64,000 bases of DNA from an uncultured Latescibacterota bacterium (GTDB lineage Bacteria > Latescibacterota > UBA2968), in NCBI GenBank assembly GCA_951812755.1, contig OX638329.1, positions 2,899,339-2,963,338 of the forward strand, written 5' to 3'. Of this stretch, positions 51,634 through 61,290 are shown in pieces (within the stretch, counting starts at the first letter, position 1; each line of letters opens with the position of its first letter). The notes beneath the pieces were generated by a model, which was given only the letters and a program-made list of their open reading frames with translations, did no database searches and was not told the DNA's origin. The position numbers and the translations under genes were made by a program.

Positions 51634-52575
51634 ATGTATAAAAAAGTTTTTGTCATCTGCATGCTCGCCACGACACTGATGGCCGTTCCAGCAGATGCAG
51701 GTGGGCTTATCAAGCGGCCGGACTTGACAATCTTCTCACCTCTTGCGGTGGCGCAAAGCCCTCGAGCTGTGGCAATGGGGAGTGCTTATGCAACTATCGC
51801 AGACGATGTCAATGCCGTGTGGTGGAATCCAGCCGGGATGACAGGCGTGGAGAAAGTGGAAGTGTCGCTGAGCCATTCGATGTGGTTCGTAAATTCTAAA
51901 TTTAACACCGGGGCTATAGCTTATACAAGCGGTGTGCATACCATTGGGGTCAGCATCCTGACCTGGAAACCAGAGGATGTGGAAGAGACCACGATTTTAC
52001 AGCCGGGGGGCACGGGGCGAATCCTTAGCCTGGGCACATCGGCTTTTAGTCTCATTTATAGCCGCAAGTTCACGGACAAGTTGTCCTTTGGCGTGCGATT
52101 TATGTTGGCTCGCGAGGACCTTGATCTGACCAACCACACGACTTTTAATGTGGATTTTGGTACCAAGTTCTACACCGGGCTTGGCAGCCTGAGGCTTTCA
52201 ATGGCATTGCGGAACTTCGGAAAGGACACCGAGGTGTTGCGGCGGCAGTTCCAGCAACCCCTGTCGTTCAATCTGGGAACCGCTGCTGAGGTCTATGGGC
52301 AGCAAGGCGATCCGTTTTATATTACCGGGGCGTTTGAGATGAACTTCCTGATCAACTGGGAAGAGCGCTACCATGTGGGCGGTGAAGCCTGGCTGGGCAA
52401 TATGCTGGCGTTGCGGGCGGGGTATATGTTCCGCTACGATTCCTTCGGGGTTACAGCAGGTGCAGGCGTGAAGTTGCCTCTGGTCGGAACAAATATCACG
52501 GCGGATGTGGCGTGGCAGCAGTCCGACCACGGTCTGGAAGCACCCTTGCGGTTTGGGGTGGGTTTTGCATTTTAG
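51634..52575 (+). CDS. PorV/PorQ-family outer-membrane barrel protein, locus 2
   Basis: The 313-residue paralogue of the product at 38511 has a signal peptide (about 1-22), RAVAMGSAYATIADDVNAVWWNPAG and VSLSHSMWFVNS as family landmarks, and NFGKDTEVLRRQFQQPLSFNLG shared with its paralogue. It is the last gene of the second outer-membrane operon, with AAGGAG before ATG. Expected in the outer membrane as handling partner of the sorting-domain protein encoded upstream. Confidence 0.82.
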   Translation: MYKKVFVICMLATTLMAVPADAGGLIKRPDLTIFSPLAVAQSPRAVAMGSAYATIADDVNAVWWNPAGMTGVEKVEVSLSHSMWFVNSKFNTGAIAYTSGVHTIGVSILTWKPEDVEETTILQPGGTGRILSLGTSAFSLIYSRKFTDKLSFGVRFMLAREDLDLTNHTTFNVDFGTKFYTGLGSLRLSMALRNFGKDTEVLRRQFQQPLSFNLGTAAEVYGQQGDPFYITGAFEMNFLINWEERYHVGGEAWLGNMLALRAGYMFRYDSFGVTAGAGVKLPLVGTNITADVAWQQSDHGLEAPLRFGVGFAF

Positions 52576-52594
52576 TCCGTTGTGTTGAGCATGT

Positions 52595-52629
52595 AAAAAG
52601 GCGACCGAGTTTTTCGGTCGCCTTTTTTT
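52595..52629. terminator. Bidirectional rho-independent terminator
   Basis: AAAAAGGCGACCGA (52595-52608) and TCGGTCGCCTTTTT (52614-52627) form a strong stem with A and T tracts on either side, between the convergent PorV-like and TPR/GWxTD genes. It can stop both transcripts. Confidence 0.9.
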
Positions 52630-52644
52630 GATTTTGCTATCTCT

Positions 52645-55113
52645 CTATTTTTTATATCTGAACTGAATCTCTTTGGCGGCTTTTTGTCCGTTGTTGAGGT
52701 CTTCGACTGTGACGGTGAGGCGATTGTAACCGGCTTTGACTTTTTTCAGGCTGAGTTCAAAATACCCTGCGATAGATTGTTCGTTGCCTGTCTGGTCGAA
52801 GCTGACTTTGACCTGGGTTTTGTCCGTTCGCTGAAATATCTTAGCAAGCGCACCAACGCTGCTGCGAACCAGATTGAAGGGACGTATTGGATCTTCCACG
52901 GCAATGGTATAAGTGACGCGGTAGCGGGTTTGTCCAAATTCGTTTCGGGTGAGGTTGTAGAGTTCGTAATAGGCATACGCACTCTGGTCCCTCTGGTAGG
53001 CGCGAGAGATCATAGGCACGACCCATACGTCGCCTTTGCGGAATTTTTCGTCGCCCGGGTTTTCCGAGATATTCCAGCTTAGCTGGATGTCGCTGAGTTG
53101 CAAGGCGTTGGACTCGTAAGGCTCAACGTGTACTTGATGGCGATAAATACCCTTGCGTTCGGCTGCGCGGTCATTGACCTGTACCGTGAGCAGGTAGTTC
53201 CCGGGGGGCACGTCTATCGGGATGAGGGTGGGGATGAAGGAGCCTTCGGGCCACCTGCGGTGACCGATAGACCGGTAAAAAATGGCGTCTTGCGCGCGGT
53301 AAACGTTGGTGTAGGAGGTGTCGGATAGGATGACGGCACAATCGGCGATAATTGTGGAGGTGTCGCCCGAAGCAAAGGTGCCCATTTCTACGGGATCGAT
53401 GCCGTAGTAGATCTCCAGACGGGTGGTGCCATCTGACCCGCGAAAGTCTGCAAAGTCATAGTGAAAGCCAAGCCCTGACATGGGGCCACCGGGCGTGTAA
53501 AAGTCGGGGACTTCGCTAACCGTACGATTGGCGATGGCCTCGGGGGCGTAATACGCGAGGAGGGAATACCGGTGAAGGCCAATGGTGGTTTCTTCGTGGG
53601 GAAAGTCGGGGAGTGGTGCGTAGTTGTAAACGCCGCTGCCCAACTCGTTGGTAAAGGTAATTTCGATGCCTTCTCCGATGTGGGTATAGACCCAGGTTTC
53701 CCAGGGCACAATGGTCATGTCGCCTCGTGAGGTGACGGGCAGGAAGTGGTGCTGGTTTTCTGGGCGCATCTGCCGCCGCTGGTATTCGTCGAGGGCAAGC
53801 TGCCCAATTTCTCCGACCTCACCGCTTGCCTCTCCATCTGCACCAAGGGCTTCTGTGAGGACGAATTCGTTTTGATCGCCTTCAATTGTGCCGGGGGGGA
53901 CGAGAATATTGCCGCCTTCATCAGTGCGTGCGAGGGCTGCGGGATCGAGTTCGCCCACAAAAGATTGGTTGGAACGGATGGGATAGACCGGTCCGGTAAA
54001 GACCTCGTCCATCGCTTCGGGACCATAGAGGGCCAGGGCGAGACGTTCTTTGACCTGTTCTACGGCGGGCATGATTTCGGGATTGGCCCTGCCAGAACGC
54101 GCGCGGTAGTCGGGGTCGCCGTAGCGGATATAGATGTCTCCCCGCGCATCCCATGGCGTTTTGGCTTCGGCGAAGTGGTTTCGCGCATACCACACCCGGC
54201 GGTAGTGCTCGATAAGGCGTTCGTTGACTTCGGTGAGCAAATCGAAATCGCGCTTGGCCCAGAATTGTTCGAGAAAAGCGGGGCGCTCGGCTTCGGGGGT
54301 TGCTTTGTAGATTTTGATTTCTTCTTTGGTTCCCACTCTGGCAATGTCGTCGTAGTAGGCCCGTTCTGTTTCAGGCAGAGTAGCGATGAATTGCTCAAAG
54401 ATATTGAGTGCTTTTTCCGGCTCTCCCTTATCGAAGAGGATTTGCGCGGCGATGGGGAGGAAGCGAGCATTTTCGAGGTGGTATTCGAGGTTTTTGAGGA
54501 TGGATTCGTTCAGGATCATCTGGCTGTCGCGCTGACGGCCCTGGGCGTTGCGGCGCAGTTCAATATAGGAAGTGCCCAGGAGGTAGGCGATTTCGGGATT
54601 GTCGGGCTGGTGTGTCAATGCCTGTGCAAAAGCCCGCGAGGCAGCGGTGTGGTTCTCATTCAGGCGGATGTAAGCGCGACCGAGGAGGATGTAGGCGGGC
54701 GCGTAGGTGGGGTCGAGTCGGGTGGCACGCCGGGCCGCGCTGACAGCTTTGCGGGCATGGTAAACTGCCATGATACCACCAGAGGCTTTTTTGTAGTGGA
54801 TCTCTGCAATGCCGGTCTGGGCTTCTGGCGAGGCATCATTGAGTTTGAGGGCTTCTTTGAATGCCTTCATCGCGTGGTCCAGATACCCCACGTTGGTGTA
54901 TATGCGGGCAACGGCGAGGTAGGTCTGGATGTTATCGGGATTTTGTTTGATGGCTGCTGTGAGTGCTTTGATGGCCTGGTCTTTTTTATTGGCTTCAAAG
55001 GCAGCCTGTCCCTGGGCAATGAGAGAGTCAATCTGGGCTTCCTGAGCGGCAAGCGGTGCAGAGAGCAAGAAACAGAGCAGGGCGGGTGCAACACATTTGA
55101 GGGTTGTGTTCAT
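52645..55113 (-). CDS. Exported TPR protein with GWxTD domain, locus 2
   Basis: This 822-residue protein is the paralogue of the product at 39542 over its full length: signal peptide (...FLLSAPLAAQEAQIDSLIA), TPRs, GWxTD-type segment FWAKRDFDLLTEVNERLIEHYRRVWYAR with RGDIYIRYGDPDY, and the beta-rich C-terminal half ending KEIQFRYKK. ATG at 55113 has AAGG seven bases upstream and is preferred to an in-frame GTG at 55128. Its convergent placement matches locus 1. Role unknown; conservation of the pairing suggests it serves the surface proteins of this locus. Confidence 0.82.
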   Translation of the reverse strand: MNTTLKCVAPALLCFLLSAPLAAQEAQIDSLIAQGQAAFEANKKDQAIKALTAAIKQNPDNIQTYLAVARIYTNVGYLDHAMKAFKEALKLNDASPEAQTGIAEIHYKKASGGIMAVYHARKAVSAARRATRLDPTYAPAYILLGRAYIRLNENHTAASRAFAQALTHQPDNPEIAYLLGTSYIELRRNAQGRQRDSQMILNESILKNLEYHLENARFLPIAAQILFDKGEPEKALNIFEQFIATLPETERAYYDDIARVGTKEEIKIYKATPEAERPAFLEQFWAKRDFDLLTEVNERLIEHYRRVWYARNHFAEAKTPWDARGDIYIRYGDPDYRARSGRANPEIMPAVEQVKERLALALYGPEAMDEVFTGPVYPIRSNQSFVGELDPAALARTDEGGNILVPPGTIEGDQNEFVLTEALGADGEASGEVGEIGQLALDEYQRRQMRPENQHHFLPVTSRGDMTIVPWETWVYTHIGEGIEITFTNELGSGVYNYAPLPDFPHEETTIGLHRYSLLAYYAPEAIANRTVSEVPDFYTPGGPMSGLGFHYDFADFRGSDGTTRLEIYYGIDPVEMGTFASGDTSTIIADCAVILSDTSYTNVYRAQDAIFYRSIGHRRWPEGSFIPTLIPIDVPPGNYLLTVQVNDRAAERKGIYRHQVHVEPYESNALQLSDIQLSWNISENPGDEKFRKGDVWVVPMISRAYQRDQSAYAYYELYNLTRNEFGQTRYRVTYTIAVEDPIRPFNLVRSSVGALAKIFQRTDKTQVKVSFDQTGNEQSIAGYFELSLKKVKAGYNRLTVTVEDLNNGQKAAKEIQFRYKK

Positions 55114-55290
55114 CGAGAGGCCTTTCACAATAAATGCTAAAGTTTTGAGAATGAGAGCTATTAGAAATATAGACTATTGGCTTGTCTCACACAAGGTATA
55201 GCTCGTGGTATTTGGCTTGAATTTCGGATTGAGAGGCGATAAACTTATATAAGGAATCGGTCCATACAATTTCCGCTTAAGGGAGGAGCT

Positions 55291-56175
55291 ATGCTGTTTA
55301 CCGATGCACAAATGAGACAATACGAGGAGGAAGGGGCGGTTACGATTGACAGTCCCTTTACGACTGAGGAGTTGGACCGCGCCGAAGCGGCATGGGACAG
55401 GTTGAAGGCGAGCGGGCGTCCGCCTTATGAAGATCCGGATTATGTCGATGTTGTCCAGCATCCCTATTTTGAGGAGGTCGCCAGGAAGGTGTTGCGGGCT
55501 GAGTCCGTGCATCTGTGGTGGGGATTGTCACCCCACGAACGCGCACCGAGCAGCGCACCTTTTGCGAGCGTTCGCGAGCAATGGGGGCGCGGATGCCACG
55601 TCGATATCCAGGCGACATGGGATGATTTTCAGGCGACGCCCCGCCGGATGCGCGCTGAGTTGTGGTTCTGGCTCAATGACGTGCCCGAGCATCGGGGGGC
55701 TATGCGCATTTTGCCGGGTAGTCATCGTCCGATTATGGAACACTGGAGCCGGATTTTGACGCCAGAGCACAAGGCGATGTTGCCCCGCGTCCACGGGTTG
55801 CGTCCAGAGCCATCGGATACTGCGCCAGCTTATCCCGAGCATGTACCCGAGCTGGTTGATACGCCCTGGCTGGAACAGGAGCCGGTTTCGGCTGTTGCAC
55901 GTCGAGGTCAGATTCTGATTTTGTGTAGCGCGGGATTGCATTCTGCATGGCAAAATGAGGACACGGTGCCCCGCAAAGGGATGGGAACGTCATGGATCGC
56001 TACCGGCGTGTCCTGCGGGTTGCCGAAGAAGCAGCGCGATGGCGTGATGTCGTTTTTTCCTGGGTTGCGCGAGAAGCTGCGTCCCGAGCGCGCTCATATT
56101 GTGCCCGAGAATTTCGATTGGCTGTTTGAGAGCGACTATGAGCCGAAATGGCCTGAGACTTTTTTAGGAGCTTAG
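55291..56175 (+). CDS. Phytanoyl-CoA dioxygenase family protein with canonical HxD...H site
   Basis: The 294-residue PhyH protein shows the full metal site by eye: His103 and Asp105 in GCHVDIQAT, distal His217 in AGLHSAWQNED, and an Arg in TVPRKGMGTSW for 2-oxoglutarate, plus the family core MRILPGSHRPIMEHW. It should be an active oxygenase. GGGAGG lies before ATG. The octaheme cytochrome gene follows 15 bp after its stop, so cotranscription is possible. Substrate unknown. Confidence 0.92.
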   Translation: MLFTDAQMRQYEEEGAVTIDSPFTTEELDRAEAAWDRLKASGRPPYEDPDYVDVVQHPYFEEVARKVLRAESVHLWWGLSPHERAPSSAPFASVREQWGRGCHVDIQATWDDFQATPRRMRAELWFWLNDVPEHRGAMRILPGSHRPIMEHWSRILTPEHKAMLPRVHGLRPEPSDTAPAYPEHVPELVDTPWLEQEPVSAVARRGQILILCSAGLHSAWQNEDTVPRKGMGTSWIATGVSCGLPKKQRDGVMSFFPGLREKLRPERAHIVPENFDWLFESDYEPKWPETFLGA

Positions 56176-56190
56176 AATAGAGGAAGATCA

Positions 56191-58407
56191 ATGCGTGCAG
56201 TGATCTCGGGGACTCTTCTCTTTTTGGTAATGGTATGTGGATGCGCGGAAGATCCTCCACAGCCAGTAACTACCAAAGCGATATATACGGGTGCAGAGGC
56301 GTGTGCAACGTGTCATCTGGATTCTTATAAAGAATGGCATGGGTCGTTGCATCGGCGATCAATGCAGGTGCCTTCGATCGAAACTGTACGGGGGGATTTT
56401 ACTCAGAACAATACATATACTTATAGGGGAATGACTTCTCGTATGTTTGTGCGGGATGAGGCCTATTTTATGGAGACGGATGGTGTGGATGGGAAACGGG
56501 AGGTCTATCCCGTCGAATACGCGATCGGAGATCGGGATACGCAGTGGTATTTGACCACGCTTGAGGGTGGGCGCATTCAGGTGCTGCCGGTCTATTGGGA
56601 TGTTCGGGAACAGACGTGGTTCGATCCAGTGGAAGGGTTGTTTGACCACCCGCAGGGCTTTGCGCCGGGCGATGTCAATTATTGGACGAATTTTGGACGG
56701 AACTGGAATTTTCAGTGTCACGACTGTCACGCCAGCCAGATTGTAAAAAATTACGATCCAGAGACGGGAACCTACGCGACGCGCTGGACAGATTTGAGTA
56801 TTAATTGTGAAACATGCCACGGACCTGGAGGCCAACATGTGGCATTTTGGAAAGCGTTGCCAGACCAGGTGCCAGCGCGGGATACGACACTGGTAAATTT
56901 GCAATTTTTGAGTTCGGAACAGTCAGTGGAGGTCTGCGCGCAGTGCCACGCGCACAAGCGGATTATCAAGGAGGGATATCAGCCGGGCGATCCGTTTTAC
57001 GACTTTTACGAATTTGAAGTGCTGGACAGCGAAAAGTTCTGGGCAGATGGACGCTACCGCGCGCTGAATTACAACACGCTGGCTTTTTTGATGAGTTCTT
57101 GTTATACGGTGGGGCATCTGACGTGTGCTGGTTGCCACGATTCTCACCACCTGGGTCCTGTGAGGGCGGAAGGCGAGACCCGCGCTGCAACATACAACCG
57201 GGTGTGCTTGAACTGTCACAGGATGGATGTGGGAGAGCCTGTTGAAAGGCATAGCAATCACAAGACGGTGGGGTGCGTGGATTGCCATATGCCACCTGTA
57301 GAAGAGGTAAAGCGGATTGGGATATACGATCACCGCATCCTGTCGCCGGTACCGGAAAATACGGTCCGGTTTGGCATTCCAAATGCGTGTAACGGATGCC
57401 ATAGCGATCAAACCCCCAACTGGGCGGTAAGCTGGGTGAAGACGTGGTGGGGATCACAGGCAGATGAAGTGGCTCAGGCCGAAGCAATTGTTCTGGGACG
57501 GGTGGGGGATCTAAAGGCTCTGGATGGTTTGGTCGCGCTTTCGAAAGACCAGAGCATGGTGCTGCGGGCTTCGGCAGCCGTATTACTGGGCAGGCAGGCA
57601 GATGATAGGGCTGAAAAGGCTTTGATATATGCTCTGGACGATCCACATCCGATGGTACGCACCCGGGCTATAGAGGGATTGATGGTTCAGGGAAGCGATG
57701 CGGGTATTGAGGCTGTGATTGAGCGGTTGGACGATCCTTCGCGATTGGTACGCATAAGGGCGGCTTCGATGCTGGAGGGTGTGAATCTATCGCGCGATAG
57801 GGATAAGCTATCGGAAGCTCTGATGGAATATCGAACAATGGTTACAGATCTTCTTGCCGACGATCCAGAGGCACAGGTGCAGGTGGGCATTGATGCATTG
57901 CAACAGGGTGATGATCGGGCTGGCGAGATTGCGTTCCGGCAGGCTCTGAAGGTCTGGCCCGGAATGCCAGATGCTTATGCGGGGCTTGGTACCGTGTTTA
58001 TCAGGAACGAGCAATTCTCGGAGGCGGTAAAAATGTGGCGGGAAGCAGCGGCAAGGGATTCGACCCTGGTCGCGCCTTTGCACCGAGCCTGCGAGTTGTG
58101 GGAGGCAGATATTCGGAATCGATTCAGAACTCGACCCGGCACAGCCCGGGATTATACCGATCTGGGAGATACATATACGCTTCGGGATTCTCTGGATATG
58201 GCAATTTATTGGTACCGGAAAGCCATTGAATTGGATCCCAATTACGCTGTACCTTATCACAATTTGGCACTGGTCTGTGCAGAGGCCGGGCGGGAGGAGG
58301 ACGCGGCAGCGGCGTTGGATAGGTACAGGCAAATCACGAGAGATGTGAATGCTGTGCGAGAGTTGGAAGTGTTGATTCGAGAAAGAAGGCAGAGGCCGGA
58401 TGGATAA
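56191..58407 (+). CDS. Octaheme c-type cytochrome with HEAT and TPR repeats, probable lipoprotein
   Basis: The 738-residue protein begins with a hydrophobic export signal ending LVMVCGC, compatible with a lipobox. It has eight CxxCH heme sites (CATCH near residue 38, then CHDCH, CETCH, CAQCH, CAGCH, CLNCH, CVDCH, CNGCH by about residue 405). HEAT-like repeats (about 430-545) and TPRs (about 560-725) follow. The heme part resembles the multiheme cytochrome c554/DmsE-type scaffold. It would carry or store electrons outside the cytoplasm and bind a partner through its repeats. The next gene starts 12 bp downstream. Electron donor and acceptor unknown. Confidence 0.85.
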   Translation: MRAVISGTLLFLVMVCGCAEDPPQPVTTKAIYTGAEACATCHLDSYKEWHGSLHRRSMQVPSIETVRGDFTQNNTYTYRGMTSRMFVRDEAYFMETDGVDGKREVYPVEYAIGDRDTQWYLTTLEGGRIQVLPVYWDVREQTWFDPVEGLFDHPQGFAPGDVNYWTNFGRNWNFQCHDCHASQIVKNYDPETGTYATRWTDLSINCETCHGPGGQHVAFWKALPDQVPARDTTLVNLQFLSSEQSVEVCAQCHAHKRIIKEGYQPGDPFYDFYEFEVLDSEKFWADGRYRALNYNTLAFLMSSCYTVGHLTCAGCHDSHHLGPVRAEGETRAATYNRVCLNCHRMDVGEPVERHSNHKTVGCVDCHMPPVEEVKRIGIYDHRILSPVPENTVRFGIPNACNGCHSDQTPNWAVSWVKTWWGSQADEVAQAEAIVLGRVGDLKALDGLVALSKDQSMVLRASAAVLLGRQADDRAEKALIYALDDPHPMVRTRAIEGLMVQGSDAGIEAVIERLDDPSRLVRIRAASMLEGVNLSRDRDKLSEALMEYRTMVTDLLADDPEAQVQVGIDALQQGDDRAGEIAFRQALKVWPGMPDAYAGLGTVFIRNEQFSEAVKMWREAAARDSTLVAPLHRACELWEADIRNRFRTRPGTARDYTDLGDTYTLRDSLDMAIYWYRKAIELDPNYAVPYHNLALVCAEAGREEDAAAALDRYRQITRDVNAVRELEVLIRERRQRPDG

Positions 58408-58418
58408 AGGAGGACGCT

Positions 58419-59327
58419 GTGAAGGTTTTGAGATGGATTCTGTGTGCGATGGGGATTATGGTGGTGGGAGGGGAGGTTTGTGCTGCCGATCAGGTGATGT
58501 TGAAGTTGCAGTATCCCGAAGGGCGAACAGTGCGCTATAAAAACAAGTATCGCCTGGAGTATTTTAGCGATAAGGCCGAGATAATTCTGAGAGAGGGCAC
58601 GTTTGGCGTGCAAGGTTATGGGGAATGGCGAAGCCGAGAGATGGTGGTCGAAGGGGGCGATAGCGCGAAAGTGATGGCTAAAGTAGATAAGGGCGGCAGT
58701 CAGGCCATGTTGTCGGGGGAGCGGTTGACCTATGAGCAATTCCCCTATACTCTGGATTTGTTGAATGATCTTTCGTTTGTCTGGAGGATTGCGCCCGGGG
58801 GACAGGTGGTCGAGTTTGATTCCGATTTTTCGGCTTTTAAGGCCGAGCGCAAGGATATGATTACGGATCTGCGCCAGGTCTGGATGCCCAGTCTCGCGCC
58901 AGTGCTGCCCGATCAAGCGGTGTTGGTCGGGGATACCTGGGAGGGCGAACAGCGCATTGAGGTGCCGTTTTACGATTTCGATGCCGGATTTGAGCCATCG
59001 CTCGTGCAGTTTACCAGTAGGTATAAACTGAAGAAGGTCAAAGAGCAAAAGGGATATCGGGTGGTGGAGATTGAAGAGGAGCGCGAGGTGCATTACCGAA
59101 TTTGGTTGCATATTGAAGTGATTTCGCTGGTGATTGACGGCACGGGGTCGGGGAATGCCGATTGGGAGATCGATATCGACCGCGGGCTTGTGCTTTCCCA
59201 CAATATGAAGATCGGCCTGGGCTGGCCGCAGGTGCGGTTGGCCGGTACGCCAGATCCGGTTGAGGATATCAAAGCACAGATTGAGTTGATTTTTAGTCGA
59301 AAACTGGATAAGCTGGAGAAGGAATAA
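58419..59327 (+). CDS. Exported protein of unknown function
   Basis: The 302-residue protein begins with a signal peptide (about 1-22, ...GGEVCAAD) and is otherwise rich in beta strands with alternating charged residues, e.g. YPEGRTVRYKNKYRLEYFS and GDTWEGEQRIEVPFYDF. The layout resembles DUF6263-like exported proteins, but I do not assign it. GTG start with AAGGAGG five bases upstream. It overlaps the next gene by one base (TAATG), so the two are translationally coupled; it may be an accessory protein of that membrane protein. Confidence 0.7.
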   Translation: MKVLRWILCAMGIMVVGGEVCAADQVMLKLQYPEGRTVRYKNKYRLEYFSDKAEIILREGTFGVQGYGEWRSREMVVEGGDSAKVMAKVDKGGSQAMLSGERLTYEQFPYTLDLLNDLSFVWRIAPGGQVVEFDSDFSAFKAERKDMITDLRQVWMPSLAPVLPDQAVLVGDTWEGEQRIEVPFYDFDAGFEPSLVQFTSRYKLKKVKEQKGYRVVEIEEEREVHYRIWLHIEVISLVIDGTGSGNADWEIDIDRGLVLSHNMKIGLGWPQVRLAGTPDPVEDIKAQIELIFSRKLDKLEKE

Positions 59328-61282
59328 TGAGTCTGGCTTTTGAGACACCTGTTGCGATTCAGTCTGCCGGACGGGGTGTGACCGCCCGCGCTGTGTTGCT
59401 GGGCCTTGTGCTGGTTTGTGCCGAAGTCGCGGTAATCACATTTTCCGAGCCGGTGGCGCGGTCATCGTCTATGAACGTGAGTCATTTCCCCGTGGGTTTT
59501 TTCATGTGGTTTGTGGTTGTGGTCCTGGGCTTGAACCCGCTTTTGAAATGGATTTATCCGGGGTATATGCTCTCGCGTTCAGAGCTTTTGGCTGTTGCTG
59601 CAATGGGATTGATTGGGGCGCATATCCCCGGTAGTGGTCTTTTGGGATTTTTCCTGGGTGTGCTGGCAGCGCCCTATTATTTTGCCTCGCCTGAGAATCA
59701 ATGGGAAGCCCTGTTGCATCCGACTATCCCTTCGTGGTTGGCACCGTTGAATGAGCGCGGCGCAATGCAGGGGTTTTTTGAAGGGCTACCTTCAGGCTCA
59801 GTGCCCTGGTCGGTCTGGATTATGCCCATATTCTGGTGGATGTGTCTGATTGGGGTGCTGACTTTTGTGCTGCTGTGTATGGCGGTGATGCTCAGAAAGC
59901 AATGGGTGGAAAACGAGCGTCTGGTTTATCCCCTGATTTCACCGGTGTCCGATCTGATTGAAAATGATGGTGCTGAGGGGATATGGTCTGGTCTGATGCG
60001 GAATAAGCTGTTTTGGATCGGATTTGTTTTGGGTTTTGGACTTTTGGCCTGGAATTTTGTGTGGTATTTCTGGGATGCCTGGCCCCGCATCAATTATTTT
60101 GGGCGCAAAGATCTGGTATTTATCGACGGGTTTCCCGCGATGACCAACCGCGTCAATTTGTACATTATTGGGTTTGGTTATTTTGCCAATCTGGATGTGT
60201 TGTTCAGCCTGTGGTTTTTTTATCTAATTTACTGGGCGCAGAACGGGATTTTCAACCGCATTGGTCTGGATCTGGGGCCGGGAACAGGTGCGGCGAGTGC
60301 CTGGGAAAATCTGGGGGCGTTGTTCGCGCTGGTCTGGTGGGCATTGTGGACGGCGCGGCATCATCTGCGGGATGTGGTGAGAAAAGCGATTAATACAAAG
60401 TACGGAGTGGATGATTCGGGTGAAATGGTGTCTTATCGCATGGCCGTATTGGGCGTGATTCTGGGTTCGGGATTTTGTTTGCTATGGCTGTGTATGGCCG
60501 GGATCGAGTGGTATATCGGCGGTTTGTTTTTGCTCGCGCTCTACGGGGTGTGTTTGGGGCTGGCAAAGGTGGTGTGTGAGAGTGGTTTGCTCTATCTGGC
60601 ATGGGGGGTAAGTCCACAGGTTCTGGTGAACAATTGTTTGGGGTCGGTATCTATGGCGGGGGGGACGATTACGACGCTGGCATTTACAGAGGGGCTGTTT
60701 TTTCACGGCAAGGGCATGTTTATGTCGTCTCTGGCCAATAGTGCGAAGATGGGTGATCTGGCTGGCACCGATCAGAGACGACTGGGCAAAAGTATGGGGT
60801 TGGCACTGCTGGTGGGTATTCCCTTGTGTATTTATTTGAGTCTGGGATGGGGCTATGAACAGGGCGCGTATAATTTTGGAGGTTTTCCATTTCGCTATGG
60901 CCGCGATAGCGTGTTTGCGCGGGCTGTAACTATGATGCAAAGTCCTCAGGGACCAGCGTCTTCTCGTCTGATATTTTTCGGGGTTGGTGTGGTGGGTATG
61001 ACGGTGTTGACGGTGTTGCGCTACCGCTTGCCCTGGTGGCCGTTGCATCCGATTGGGTTTGCAGTGGGCGGGAGTGGCCGTGCCACGAAATCGACGTGGT
61101 CTATTTTTATTGCCTGGGCGTGTAAGTTTTTGATTGTGAAAATTGGTGGTGTGACGCTTTATCGGCGGTATCGTCCGTTGTTTACGGGATTGCTTTCGGG
61201 ATATTCGCTGGGGGTTGGCGTGTCGTTTGCCGTGGATGTGTTGTGGTTTATGGGCCGGGGACATTGGATTCATTTGTATTGA
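59327..61282 (+). CDS. Large OPT-like multi-pass membrane protein (DUF6785-type), paralogue
   Basis: The 651-residue protein is the paralogue of the product at 18278 and has about a dozen hydrophobic segments. It keeps YYFASPENQWE, MPIFWWMCLIGVLTF, MRNKLFWIGFVLGF, a soluble loop RHHLRDVVRKAI and the C-terminal KIGGVTLYRRYRP. A transporter role is inferred from topology. It sits between an exported protein of unknown function and a TPR protein, in the same operon as the octaheme cytochrome, whereas its paralogue goes with a ceramidase-like enzyme. Confidence 0.75.
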   Translation: MSLAFETPVAIQSAGRGVTARAVLLGLVLVCAEVAVITFSEPVARSSSMNVSHFPVGFFMWFVVVVLGLNPLLKWIYPGYMLSRSELLAVAAMGLIGAHIPGSGLLGFFLGVLAAPYYFASPENQWEALLHPTIPSWLAPLNERGAMQGFFEGLPSGSVPWSVWIMPIFWWMCLIGVLTFVLLCMAVMLRKQWVENERLVYPLISPVSDLIENDGAEGIWSGLMRNKLFWIGFVLGFGLLAWNFVWYFWDAWPRINYFGRKDLVFIDGFPAMTNRVNLYIIGFGYFANLDVLFSLWFFYLIYWAQNGIFNRIGLDLGPGTGAASAWENLGALFALVWWALWTARHHLRDVVRKAINTKYGVDDSGEMVSYRMAVLGVILGSGFCLLWLCMAGIEWYIGGLFLLALYGVCLGLAKVVCESGLLYLAWGVSPQVLVNNCLGSVSMAGGTITTLAFTEGLFFHGKGMFMSSLANSAKMGDLAGTDQRRLGKSMGLALLVGIPLCIYLSLGWGYEQGAYNFGGFPFRYGRDSVFARAVTMMQSPQGPASSRLIFFGVGVVGMTVLTVLRYRLPWWPLHPIGFAVGGSGRATKSTWSIFIAWACKFLIVKIGGVTLYRRYRPLFTGLLSGYSLGVGVSFAVDVLWFMGRGHWIHLY

Positions 61283-61290
61283 GGAGGTCG

